This document shows positions 1 through 7,149 of a DNA stretch of 64,000 bases, piece after piece. The first letter of the stretch is position 1; each line of letters begins with the position of its first letter. The position numbers were made by a program, and so were the translations under genes. The stretch comes from Nocardia transvalensis (GTDB lineage Bacteria > Actinomycetota > Actinomycetes > Mycobacteriales > Mycobacteriaceae). The stretch spans positions 186,001 through 250,000 of the forward strand of contig NZ_JADLQQ010000003.1 in assembly GCF_015477765.1 (NCBI RefSeq), in the 5' to 3' direction. The notes beneath the pieces are model-generated. The model did not search any database, was not told where the DNA came from, and saw only the letters and a program-made list of their open reading frames with translations.

Positions 1-695
1 CGGGATTCGATTCGCGTGAGATCGACCCCGCGGGTGGCGAATTCGGCGAACACCCGCATCAGCGAGCCGGGTTCGTTCGGCAATTCGAGGATCACCAGCG
101 AGGTCCGGTCGGCCCCGGTGCGCGGCGGTGCCGTGCGCGGGCGGGTGACCAGGACGAATCGGGTGATCGCCTGATCGTGATCGGCCACACCCGAGGCCAG
201 CACCGCCAGGCCCAGCCGCTGCCCGGCCAGCGCGGTGGAGACGGCGGCATCGGCGTGACCGCCCGCCACATCCTCGGCCGCGGCGGCATTGGAGGCCGAG
301 GTGTACAGCTGTGCCTGTGGCATTCGGTGCGCCAACCACATTCGCACCTGCGCCGCCGCGACCGGATAGGCCGCGACGGTCCGCACCTGCGACAGTTCGA
401 CGCCCGGGCGCGCCACGATCGTGAACGCGACATCCAGTTCGGTCTCGGCCACGATCTGCAATCGGGGACCGACCGCGAGGGAATCCAGCGTGGCCGAGAT
501 CGAGCCCTCGATCGAGCTCTCGATCGGCACCACCGCCCCGTCCACGTCACCGGACCGGATCAGCTCCAGCGCGTCACCCTGACTGGGCGCGGCGACGCGT
601 TCGACCGGACCGTCGAAGACATTCGAGGACTCGAGCTTGGCGAGGGCCATCTCGGTGAAGGTTCCCGACGGCCCGAAATAGGCGATACGCGGCAC
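1..695 (-). CDS. pheA: Prephenate dehydratase, 3' end outside window
   Basis: Converts prephenate to phenylpyruvate in phenylalanine synthesis, in the cytosol. The gene starts at a GTG at 693-695 (protein begins MPRIAYFGPSGTFTEMAL, the typical P-protein N-terminus) and runs off the left edge. The periplasmic-binding-like catalytic domain fills roughly residues 1-185 and includes the T-R-F motif (AITRFVLV). An ACT domain follows (ELPNEPGSLMRVF), and the window cuts inside the conserved E-S-R-P allosteric motif. No fused chorismate mutase domain is present; a separate secreted chorismate mutase lies at 37.9 kb. In M. tuberculosis pheA also lies just upstream of the DUF2470/bfrB block (recalled synteny). 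Confidence 0.95.
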   Translation of the reverse strand, partial: MPRIAYFGPSGTFTEMALAKLESSNVFDGPVERVAAPSQGDALELIRSGDVDGAVVPIESSIEGSISATLDSLAVGPRLQIVAETELDVAFTIVARPGVELSQVRTVAAYPVAAAQVRMWLAHRMPQAQLYTSASNAAAAEDVAGGHADAAVSTALAGQRLGLAVLASGVADHDQAITRFVLVTRPRTAPPRTGADRTSLVILELPNEPGSLMRVFAEFATRGVDLTRIES

Positions 696-745
696 GGATA
701 CGACATTACTGGGCGGTCGCGAACAGTCCGGAAGTTTGCGGGTTG

Positions 746-1165
746 TCAGGGCGCGAGGACGGCGAGGCCGCGGGTCAGCGCGTCGGGCGAATCCGACTCG
801 ACAGCCAGCAGTACCTCGCGCAGGGCCGCGATCGCGGGCGGTGGCAGGCCCCGCAGAAAATCGACGTCGGGGCTGGTCAGGGCGGTGCGGATATCGTCGC
901 CGCACAGGGCGGCCGCGGTCGCCGCGACGATGGCCAGGGCGCGTTCGGCCGAATCGGTGCGGGCCACGAATCCGGTGTCGGCATGGGCGATGCCGGCGAG
1001 GAATGCGGCGATGTCGGCATCCGGTCGGTCCAGCTCCAGCAGCGGCACCGTCACCGTCGCCGACACCGGCCGTACCAGGCCGTCCATCAGGTCGGCCCGC
1101 GTCGGCACGGGCAGACCCAACGACAAGGGCACCGGATCGGAAACGGACGGGGAATCGTGCGGCAC
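746..1165 (-). CDS. Conserved hypothetical protein, 139 aa
   Basis: Not assigned to a family with a known function. The protein is small, acidic, Ala/Leu-rich and helical-looking, with no membrane segment or signal peptide. GTG at 1165 is chosen as start (MPHDSPSVSDPVPLSLGLP): a purine-rich GGTGGA lies just upstream, and the 5' extension to 1270 would run through the iron box of the divergent gene. It lies just upstream of pheA on the same strand (51 nt gap), so the two are probably co-transcribed. It is divergent from the DUF2470 gene and shares a short promoter region with it. Confidence 0.7.
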   Translation of the reverse strand: MPHDSPSVSDPVPLSLGLPVPTRADLMDGLVRPVSATVTVPLLELDRPDADIAAFLAGIAHADTGFVARTDSAERALAIVAATAAALCGDDIRTALTSPDVDFLRGLPPPAIAALREVLLAVESDSPDALTRGLAVLAP

Positions 1166-1212
1166 GTTTCCACCGTAGCGATCGAAACGCTTGCGCAACC
1201 CCGCCCGGTCAC

Positions 1213-1231
1213 TTAGCTTAGGTTTACCTAA
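1213..1231 (+). promoter_or_regulatory. IdeR/DtxR-type iron box upstream of DUF2470 gene
   Basis: TTAGCTTAGGTTTACCTAA matches the IdeR consensus TTAGGTTAGGCTAACCTAA at 16 of 19 positions, counted by eye. It ends 28 nt before the ATG at 1260, where an iron-loaded repressor would block transcription. The divergent hypothetical gene starts at 1165, so that promoter could also be affected. The M. tuberculosis orthologue of the downstream gene (Rv3839) is, from memory, among the IdeR-repressed genes. Confidence 0.8.
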
Positions 1232-1259
1232 TTCCCAGTGCACCTTTCGGAGGTACTGC

Positions 1260-2021
1260 ATGCGCCGCACGACAACGACCGTCGCACCGTCGACCGCCGA
1301 ACGCGTCCGCAGCGCATGCGCCCACGCCGATCAGGCGATGCTGGCCCTACCGGGCATCGACCCGGTCCCGATCGCGCTCCATCATCTGCGGGACTGCGGC
1401 GATGCCGTCGTGACCGTCGCGCTCGGTTCGCCCGCGGTGCGTGCGGCCGGTGACATCGCCGGTTCCCCGGCGGTGCTGGAACTCACCGATCACGCCCCGC
1501 TGACCCTGCGCGAGCCCGTGCGCGCCCTGGTGTGGCTGCGCGGGCGGCTGCACACGGTGCCCGACTACGCCCAGCGCGCGCTCGCCACCGAGGTCGCCAA
1601 GGAATACGCGCACCCCGCGCTGCTGGATGTCGGGCACACCACCACCCTGCTGCGGCTGGTCCTCGACTCCGCGGTGGTGGCCGACTCCAGCGGTGCCGCG
1701 GCCACCTGCCCGGAGCAGCTGCGCGCGGCCCGGCCCGACCCGTTCTGGGAACTCGAATCGGCCTGGCTGCAGCACATGGACGCCGACCACGCCGACGTGA
1801 TCGCCCGCCTGTCCCGCCACCTACCGGTCCGCCTGCGCGGCGGCGCCGTCCGCCCCTTGGCCATCGACCGCTACGGCGTCACCCTGCGTGTGGAAAGCCC
1901 CGACGGCGACCACGACGTCCGCCTCCCCTTCGAATCCCCCGTCGACGACATCCAATCCCTCAGCCGCGCCGTCCGAATCCTGGCCGGCTGCCCCTTCCTC
2001 CACGGCATGCACCGCGGCTGA
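1260..2021 (+). CDS. DUF2470 domain protein, probably iron-repressed
   Basis: 253 aa. The C-terminal part (about residues 160-245, from FWELESAWLQHMDADHADV) matches the DUF2470 fold found at the end of heme-utilisation/HugZ-like proteins, with the expected H-M-D-x-D-H core. The N-terminal half resembles the split-barrel part of that family but is weakly conserved, so a role in heme or iron handling is inference. ATG at 1260 is chosen because CGGAGG (1249-1253) lies just upstream; an in-frame ATG at 1191 would place the iron box inside the gene. The syntenic M. tuberculosis gene is Rv3839. It is the only gene in its transcription unit; repeats follow it. Confidence 0.85.
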   Translation: MRRTTTTVAPSTAERVRSACAHADQAMLALPGIDPVPIALHHLRDCGDAVVTVALGSPAVRAAGDIAGSPAVLELTDHAPLTLREPVRALVWLRGRLHTVPDYAQRALATEVAKEYAHPALLDVGHTTTLLRLVLDSAVVADSSGAAATCPEQLRAARPDPFWELESAWLQHMDADHADVIARLSRHLPVRLRGGAVRPLAIDRYGVTLRVESPDGDHDVRLPFESPVDDIQSLSRAVRILAGCPFLHGMHRG

Positions 2022-2047
2022 TCCCGGCCGAAGCACGCCGGCGTCAG

Positions 2048-2095
2048 CGAAAGACGACACACCGGGACCAACGAAAGACGACACACCGGGACCAG
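2048..2095 (+). repeat. Two-copy 24-bp perfect tandem repeat
   Basis: Two 24-bp units, 2048-2071 and 2072-2095, are identical except for the last base. Each has the core CGAAAGACGAC followed by ACACCGGGACCA. The unit resembles the 23-bp units at 5988-6055 downstream of bfrB (shared CGGGA-C and GAA-G-CG-C spacing). No coding role is seen. Confidence 0.85.
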
Positions 2096-2257
2096 CAGGG
2101 ACGCGGTGCGCTGGGCTGTGCCGTTCAACGTTGCCTGCCCGCCGCGTGCACATCCCCCTTTCGCGTGCCTTCGGCCGGAATCTCACGCGAGGCCCCAGCC
2201 GAAAACACGCCGGGACCGACGAGAAGGGGAGGGAACCAGACGCCGCGCAGAGGCCGA

Positions 2258-2440
2258 GCACCGCGTGAAGGAAGGAGCAAGCCGGGCGCCGCGTCGAGGG
2301 AGAGCAAGCCGAGAGCCGCGTGGAGGAAGGAGCAAGCCAGGCGGTGCGTGGGGAAGTGCGAACCGGGGCGAGCGAACCGGAGCGCCACGTGGAGGGAGAA
2401 CGAACCGGGCGTTGGTAGGAGGAGCGAACGGCGTGGGCGT
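2258..2440 (+). repeat. Degenerate tandem array of 26-28 bp units
   Basis: About six imperfect units fill the gap before the CPBP gene: 2258-2285, 2286-2312, 2313-2340 and 2341-2366 are the clearest. The shared core is GCCGCGTGGAGGAAGGAGC followed by AAGCC or GAACC. The unit length is near 27 bp, but indels break any constant frame, so a protein repeat is unlikely. Intergenic space 2022-2489 holds this array and the 24-bp repeat and no credible gene. Confidence 0.75.
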
Positions 2441-2489
2441 GGGGAGATCCCTGCGGGAGGGGGTGGGGTGGGCGCATAGATTGGCGGGC

Positions 2490-3284
2490 ATGGTTTCTGC
2501 TGGGGGTTCCGCGTTTACGTGGCCTGTGCCCGCGTCCGATCGGGCGCGGTTTGCGCTGCGGGTGGAGATCGTCGTGGTGCTGGTCGTCACGTTCGGGTTG
2601 AGCGGGGCGAGTGCGGCGTTGTCGCTCATCGAGAGCGCGCTGTCTCCCGGTGGGGTGGGTGGGCAGACGGTGGCGCTGAATCCGTCGCGCGCGGCGCAGT
2701 CGACGATCGATCTGCTGTTTCAGCTGTTGAGTGTGTTGCGGCTGGTGGGGTGGGGGGCGTTGGGCCTGTATCTGTTGTGGCGCAGCGGGATCGGGCCGCG
2801 GGTGGTAGGGCTGGCACGAATTCGGGTGCGCGGTGACGTGGTTCCGGCGCTGGTCCTGGCGGCGGTGATCGGACTGCCCGGGCTGGGGCTGTATCTCCTC
2901 GCCCACGCGCTCGGGATCAGCGTGACGATCGTGCCGAGTTCCTTGGGCGACCATTGGTGGCGGCTTCCGGTGCTGATCCTGTCGGCACTGGCCAATGCCG
3001 TGGCGGAGGAGGTTCTGGTGGTGGGCTATCTGCTCACCCGGCTGCGCGCGCTGGGCTGGACGGCCAATCGCTCCCTGCTGGCCTCGGCGGTGCTGCGTGG
3101 CAGTTATCACCTGTATCAGGGCCTAGGGGGTGGGCTGGGCAATCTGGTGATGGGTGTGGTGTTCGGACGGTTCTGGCAGCGCACCGGCCGACTGTGGCCG
3201 CTGGTATTGGCGCACGCGACGATCGACACCGTCGCTTATATCGGCTACACGGTGCTGCACGGACACGTTTCCTGGCTGCCGTGA
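2490..3284 (+). CDS. CPBP-family intramembrane metalloprotease
   Basis: 264 aa, very hydrophobic, with about seven membrane segments. The family's motif region is at residues 171-190 (NAVAEEVLVVGYLLTRLR), with the paired glutamates expected for metal binding and catalysis. A second motif is RGSYHLYQG and a third HATIDT near the C-terminus, each giving a histidine. The canonical EExxxR arginine is valine here, as I recall for a common actinobacterial branch with the same VGYLLTRLR string. The biological substrate is unknown; family members act in CAAX-like processing or immunity. ATG at 2490 follows the repeat array; the preceding GGGAGG-rich run could serve as ribosome site. The LCP gene follows 58 nt downstream. 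Confidence 0.88.
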   Translation: MVSAGGSAFTWPVPASDRARFALRVEIVVVLVVTFGLSGASAALSLIESALSPGGVGGQTVALNPSRAAQSTIDLLFQLLSVLRLVGWGALGLYLLWRSGIGPRVVGLARIRVRGDVVPALVLAAVIGLPGLGLYLLAHALGISVTIVPSSLGDHWWRLPVLILSALANAVAEEVLVVGYLLTRLRALGWTANRSLLASAVLRGSYHLYQGLGGGLGNLVMGVVFGRFWQRTGRLWPLVLAHATIDTVAYIGYTVLHGHVSWLP

Positions 3285-3342
3285 GAAGCGCTATCGAATC
3301 GAGATGAACCCGGACGCCGCCGGGATCAGTAGCATCACGGTG

Positions 3343-4650
3343 ATGAACGGCGACGACCCCCAGCAGTTTGCGCGGACGCGCCGGGTGCCGCCGCCGCAGG
3401 CCGGACCCGGCCCGCGCCGCACCCCGCCGCCCCCGAATCGGCGCCCGCCCGACGGCGAACCCGCGCGGGTCGAGCCGACCCAGGTCATCCGGCGCGACGG
3501 GACCCAGGGCCCGGCACTGGCCTGGTCCCAGGTTCCGCCGACCCGCAACCCGGCCCCGCCCCAGCGACCGCCCGGTCGCGCCGGTGCGCCGCCCCCGCAT
3601 GCCCCGACGCAGCGACCCGTCCCGTACCGGGAACCACCGCCGCCACCCCCTCCCGCACCACCGCGCCGCCGGGATCGGCCACCGCGCGAACCCCGGATGC
3701 GGCGCAAACGGCACTGGGGACGCTGGCTGCTCGCACTGCTGCTGATCCTGATCGTCGCACCGGTCGCGGCCCTGATCTACCTGGACGGCTCGTTGAACCG
3801 GATCGCGGTCCTCGGTGACTACCCGGGCCGGGTCGCACAGACCTCCGGCACGAACTGGCTGCTGGCCGGATCCGACAGCCGGGAGGGTCTGACGACCGAT
3901 CAGGAGCGCGAACTGTCGACCGGCGACCAGAACGACGCCGGTGGCGAACGCAGCGACACGATGATGCTGGTCCACATCCCGAAGTCGGGCCCGGCCACGA
4001 TCGTCAGCCTCCCGCGCGACTCCTTCGTGCCCATCCCCGGCGTCGGCCGGGACAAACTCAACGCCGCATTCTCGATCGGCGGACCACGGCTGCTGGTGCA
4101 GACCGTGGAAACCGCGACCGGGCTGCGGATCGACCACTTCGCGAAGATCGGCTTCGGCGGCTTCGCGAGCATGGTCGACGCCCTGGGCGGCATCGATATG
4201 TGCCTGCCGACCGCGATCGACGATCCGCTGGCCGGTATCGACCTGCCCGCCGGCTGCCAGCATCTGAACGGGGCGCAGGCGCTGGGCTTCGTCCGCACCC
4301 GGGCCACCGCGCGCGCCGACCTGGACCGCATGAACAACCAGCGGCTGTTCCTGTCCGCGCTGCTGCACAAGGCGACCAGCGCGGGAACGCTGGCCAACCC
4401 GTTCAAGACCTGGCCGCTGGCCCAGGGCCTCACCCGCTCCCTGCAGGTCGACAACGGCGACCACATCTGGGATCTGGCCCGGCTGGGCTGGGCGCTGCGC
4501 GGCGACGCGATCACGACCACCGTCCCGATCGGCGGCTTCGCCGACACCGGCAGCGGCAACGTGGTGCAGTGGGACCGGGAGAAGGCGGGCCGCTTCTTCG
4601 ACGCCCTCGCCTCGGACAGACCGGTCCCCGAGGACCTGCTGACGCGGTAA
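3343..4650 (+). CDS. LytR-CpsA-Psr (LCP) family cell-wall ligase
   Basis: LCP proteins transfer undecaprenyl-linked polymers to peptidoglycan; in Mycobacteriales they attach arabinogalactan. The protein (435 aa) has a long cytosolic Pro/Arg-rich N-terminus (about 1-120), one membrane segment (WLLALLLILIVAPVAALIYL), and an external LCP domain. Domain marks are SDTMMLVHIPKSG, VSLPRDSFVPIPG, DKLNAAFSIGG and the RTRATARADLDRMNNQ stretch carrying the phosphate-binding arginines. No LytR_C domain is visible. Start: ATG 3343 (MNGDDPQQFARTRR) is preferred; ATG 3304 in frame is possible. The ferritin-like gene begins 10 nt after the stop, so the two are probably co-transcribed. Confidence 0.9.
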   Translation: MNGDDPQQFARTRRVPPPQAGPGPRRTPPPPNRRPPDGEPARVEPTQVIRRDGTQGPALAWSQVPPTRNPAPPQRPPGRAGAPPPHAPTQRPVPYREPPPPPPPAPPRRRDRPPREPRMRRKRHWGRWLLALLLILIVAPVAALIYLDGSLNRIAVLGDYPGRVAQTSGTNWLLAGSDSREGLTTDQERELSTGDQNDAGGERSDTMMLVHIPKSGPATIVSLPRDSFVPIPGVGRDKLNAAFSIGGPRLLVQTVETATGLRIDHFAKIGFGGFASMVDALGGIDMCLPTAIDDPLAGIDLPAGCQHLNGAQALGFVRTRATARADLDRMNNQRLFLSALLHKATSAGTLANPFKTWPLAQGLTRSLQVDNGDHIWDLARLGWALRGDAITTTVPIGGFADTGSGNVVQWDREKAGRFFDALASDRPVPEDLLTR

Positions 4651-4660
4651 CGTCGATCAC

Positions 4661-5212
4661 ATGTTCAAACGGACCCGGTCCTTCGCCGACCTGCTGCGTG
4701 AACAGATCCGGCACGAGTTCACCGCCGCCCAGCAGTATCTGGCGGGTGCGGTGTATTTCGACGCCCTACGACTGCCCCGCCTGGCCCGTGTCTGCTATGA
4801 CGGTGCCGAGGACAAGCGTGCCCATGCGCTGCGCATGGTGCAGTACCTGCTCGATCGGGACCTCGAGGTCCAGGTCGGCGGCCTCGACGAGGTGGTGCCG
4901 ACCTTCGAGAGTCCGCGCGCGGCACTGGAATTCCTGCTCGACCGCGAGCGTGCGCTGACCGAGCAGATCACCGCTCTCACCCGCACCGCCCGCGAATCCG
5001 ACGACTATCTGGGTGAGCAGTTCACCCAGTGGTTCCTCGAGGACCAGGTCACCGAGGTGGCCCGGATGTCGACATTGCTGGCGGTGTGCGAGCGCGCCGA
5101 CGGCAATCTGTTCGATGTCGAGCAGTTCGTGGCGCGCGAACTTCGGGTACCGCCGAAACCGGATACCTCGGCTCCGAAAATGGCCGGCGCCAGCACTAAT
5201 TCGATAAGGTAA
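4661..5212 (+). CDS. Ferritin paralogue with altered ferroxidase site
   Basis: 183 aa, aligning without gaps to the BfrB-type ferritin encoded next to it. Most di-iron ligands are kept: the Glu of IRHEF, the His of KRAHA, the Glu of DRERALT and the Gln/Glu of EDQVTEV. The bridging glutamate of the usual E-E-R-x-H motif is replaced by lysine (D-K-R-A-H). That change should weaken or abolish ferroxidase activity, so this could be a structural or hetero-oligomer subunit, or a DNA-protecting or iron-exit partner; this is inference. It begins 10 nt after the LCP gene, with no obvious iron box of its own. Its stop lies only 12 nt before the tandem boxes that precede bfrB. Confidence 0.85.
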   Translation: MFKRTRSFADLLREQIRHEFTAAQQYLAGAVYFDALRLPRLARVCYDGAEDKRAHALRMVQYLLDRDLEVQVGGLDEVVPTFESPRAALEFLLDRERALTEQITALTRTARESDDYLGEQFTQWFLEDQVTEVARMSTLLAVCERADGNLFDVEQFVARELRVPPKPDTSAPKMAGASTNSIR

Positions 5213-5223
5213 TACTTACTCGA

Positions 5224-5265
5224 ATAACTTAGGCTGGAATAACTTAGGTTCGTATAACTTAGGCT
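5224..5265 (+). promoter_or_regulatory. Three 15-bp-phased IdeR-type half sites before bfrB
   Basis: ATAACTTAGGCT (5224-5235), ATAACTTAGGTT (5239-5250) and ATAACTTAGGCT (5254-5265) recur exactly every 15 bp. The TTAGG(C/T)T core is the left half of the IdeR box; the third copy is followed by a partial right arm and by TATACT (5265-5270), a possible -10 element. M. tuberculosis bfrB is known to carry tandem IdeR boxes through which IdeR activates it under high iron. An activating array here is therefore plausible. Confidence 0.75.
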
Positions 5266-5293
5266 ATACTTGCCTCAATAAGGGTGCACTTGG

Positions 5294-5878
5294 ATGACAG
5301 CCTCCATTTGCGCGATTATTGTCATGTCCATGTCCAGCCACCCAGAACCCCCACGCAGCAAGTTCCACTCCCTGCTTCACGATCAGATCCGGCACGAATT
5401 CAATGCCGAACACCAGTACATCGCGATCGCAGTGTGGTTCGACAATGCCGATCTGCCGGTGCTGGCGAAGCATTTCTACAAGCAGGCCATCGAGGAACGC
5501 AATCACGCGATGATGATCGTGCAGTACTTCCTCGATCGGGATATGAGTGTGGAACTGACGAGCGTCGACGCCGCCAAGTCGAAATTCGAGAACGCCCGCG
5601 AGCCGATCGCGCTGGCACTGCAGCAGGAGAAGACGGTCACCGATCAGATCGTCCAGCTGGCCAGCACCGCCCGCGAGGAGGGCGACTATCTCGGCGAGCA
5701 GTTCATGCAGTGGTTCCTCAAGGAACAGGTCGAGGAGGTGGCGCGGATGACGACCCTGCTGACCGTCGCCGACCGGGCCGGCTCGAACCTGTTCGATCTG
5801 GAGAATTTCGTCTCCCGCGAGATGAGCAGCCCGAGCGACGCCTCGGGCGCCCCGTCCGCGGCCGGCGGATCCGTCTGA
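5294..5878 (+). CDS. bfrB: BfrB-type ferritin (iron storage)
   Basis: Cytosolic 24-mer iron-storage ferritin: oxidises Fe2+ and stores it as a ferric mineral. All ferroxidase residues are visible: Glu in IRHEF, E-x-x-H in EERNH, Glu in QQEKTVT, and Gln and Glu in KEQVEEV. The C-terminus GAPSAAGGSV matches the M. tuberculosis BfrB tail. Start: AAGGG at 5280-5284 sits 9 nt before ATG 5294, giving a short odd leader (MTASICAIIVMSMSS). Homology begins only near ATG 5324 or 5330, either of which could be the true start. Tandem iron boxes lie immediately upstream and a strong terminator follows. Confidence 0.93.
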   Translation: MTASICAIIVMSMSSHPEPPRSKFHSLLHDQIRHEFNAEHQYIAIAVWFDNADLPVLAKHFYKQAIEERNHAMMIVQYFLDRDMSVELTSVDAAKSKFENAREPIALALQQEKTVTDQIVQLASTAREEGDYLGEQFMQWFLKEQVEEVARMTTLLTVADRAGSNLFDLENFVSREMSSPSDASGAPSAAGGSV

Positions 5879-5894
5879 CCGTGCCATGAACGAA

Positions 5895-5921
5895 GCTCGG
5901 CTCCGAACCCCGGAGCCGAGC
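5895..5921 (+). terminator. Intrinsic terminator after bfrB
   Basis: An 11-bp perfect stem, GCTCGGCTCCG (5895-5905) with CGGAGCCGAGC (5911-5921), closes a 5-nt loop and is followed by CTTCCT. It lies 17 nt after the bfrB stop. Confidence 0.8.
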
Positions 5922-5966
5922 CTTCCTAGCGTTTACCCCCGCTGAGGAATGGGGATTTTTCAGAAA

Positions 5967-5995
5967 TGTTCCCGGCAAAATGCATGCCGGGAACA
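5967..5995. repeat. Inverted repeat at the head of the repeat array
   Basis: TGTTCCCGGCA (5967-5977) and TGCCGGGAACA (5985-5995) form a perfect 11-bp inverted repeat with a 7-nt spacer. Its right arm overlaps the first CGGGAAC unit of the tandem array. It could fold as a second terminator, but lacks a T run. Confidence 0.7.
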
Positions 5996-6060
5996 GATGA
6001 AGGGCGCACGCGGGAACAGATGAAGGGCGCACGCGGGAACTGACGAGGGCGCACGCGGGA
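5988..6060 (+). repeat. Tandem 23-bp repeats downstream of bfrB
   Basis: Units 5988-6010 and 6011-6033 are identical 23-mers (CGGGAACAGATGAAGGGC plus GCACG). 6034-6055 is a 22-bp variant with CTGACGAGG, and a partial fourth copy starts at 6056. There are no spacers between units, so this is not a CRISPR array. Confidence 0.9.
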
Positions 6061-6100
6061 ACGGTCGGGATCGCTCGAGATTGCTCGAGAACTGTTGCCG

Positions 6101-6160
6101 CCGCGCAGAAACCAGTGCCCCCGCGCGGAAACCACTTGGCCCGCGCGGGAATTGACTGGG
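6101..6160 (+). repeat. Three 20-bp tandem units ending at the DUF5926 stop
   Basis: Units CCGCGCAGAAACCAGTGCCC (6101-6120), CCGCGCGGAAACCACTTGGC (6121-6140) and CCGCGCGGGAATTGACTGGG (6141-6160) are in exact 20-bp register. They stop 3 nt before the end of the convergent DUF5926 gene. Confidence 0.75.
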
Positions 6161-6162
6161 CG

Positions 6163-7086
6163 TCAGCGCAATGTCACCTGGCGGGAACGCAGGCCGTCGC
6201 GGGAGCGACGTTCGTCCGAGGTGAGCGGGGCGTCGGTGGCCAGGGCCTGGGACAGGCGCGCGCCGAATTCGGTTGCGGGGGCGACCCATTCGCTGGGGTG
6301 TCGCTCGCGGTCCAGGTCGAAGACCGGCACCAGCAGCCCGTGGGTGCGGAAGGAGCCGGCGAAGCGCGAGCCCTCGCCCAGATGCAGACCGCCCGCGGCG
6401 TGCACGCGGGCCAGGGCCAGCATCAGCGCGTCCTCGTCCTCGGGGCGAACCCAGCGCAGATGCGCCTTCTCCCCGGCATCCACCCACCAGGCCGCGCCGA
6501 CCGTATCGGCGCCCAGCTCGAGCCGATCCGAGGGCATGATCGCCTCGTTGGCCTGCTCGATCGTGGCGGCCACCTGCGGGTCGGGCTGCACGCCCTCGGG
6601 CACCCACCAGTTGAAGTCCTGATGCACGGTCAGATCCAGACCTGCGGCGGGATCGATCACCTCGCCCAGGGCCGGGGCCGAGCCCTCGGCGTCGGCCGCG
6701 ACAGCCAGCGACTCACCGGGTTCGGCCGCCTGCGTCCACAGAATGGCCGCGGCGAGATCGGCGGCGGGATCCTCGGACTGGAATTGCACCTGGGCGCCGA
6801 CGAATCCGGCCGGTTCCGCCCCTGCCCGCACCAGCGCGGCCACCGCACCGGGCAGTACGGTGGCGAGGGTGACGGACCGCTCGGCAGCGACGCCGGGCGC
6901 CAGTTTCACCGTCGCGGTCGCCGACGGCACGAACTCCCGTAGCGCGACGAGATCGCATTCGGCGGCCAGCCCGGCGAACGGGCGCGTCACGGCCTGCGCG
7001 GCCTGCTGCTGCGCGGCTCGGCGCTCGGCGAGGCGCTGGGCTCGGTTACTACCGGGCTTGGGACTGTTGCGCTTGCTCTTACCCAC
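6163..7086 (-). CDS. DUF5926 family protein, 307 aa
   Basis: A conserved actinobacterial protein of unknown function. The N-terminus is basic and probably nucleic-acid or ribosome facing (GKSKRNSPKPGSNRAQRLAE), followed by a soluble acidic body without membrane segments. Residues 150-215 carry Trp-rich stretches (DFNWWVPEGVQ, GAAWWVDAGEK). The start ATG at 7086 gives the MGKSKR start usual for the family. It is convergent with bfrB and lies 63 nt downstream of the glycerophosphodiesterase gene on the same strand, so it may be the last gene of a rhodanese-DUF4328-GDPD-DUF5926 unit. Confidence 0.85.
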   Translation of the reverse strand: MGKSKRNSPKPGSNRAQRLAERRAAQQQAAQAVTRPFAGLAAECDLVALREFVPSATATVKLAPGVAAERSVTLATVLPGAVAALVRAGAEPAGFVGAQVQFQSEDPAADLAAAILWTQAAEPGESLAVAADAEGSAPALGEVIDPAAGLDLTVHQDFNWWVPEGVQPDPQVAATIEQANEAIMPSDRLELGADTVGAAWWVDAGEKAHLRWVRPEDEDALMLALARVHAAGGLHLGEGSRFAGSFRTHGLLVPVFDLDRERHPSEWVAPATEFGARLSQALATDAPLTSDERRSRDGLRSRQVTLR

Positions 7087-7149
7087 GAACGGTGAACCTA
7101 CAGTGTCGGGGCGCCCGGCGGACGCAGGGGCACGCTCATGTCACCGCCG

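Noticed and set aside
1821..3110. A 429-codon minus-strand frame spanning the repeat region and the CPBP gene
   Set aside because: It crosses the DUF2470 3' end, two repeat arrays and half of the CPBP gene and has a Pro/Arg/Gln-rich nonsense composition.
5988..6060. Possible CRISPR array
   Set aside because: The 23-bp units are directly contiguous with no unique spacers, and no cas genes are in the window.
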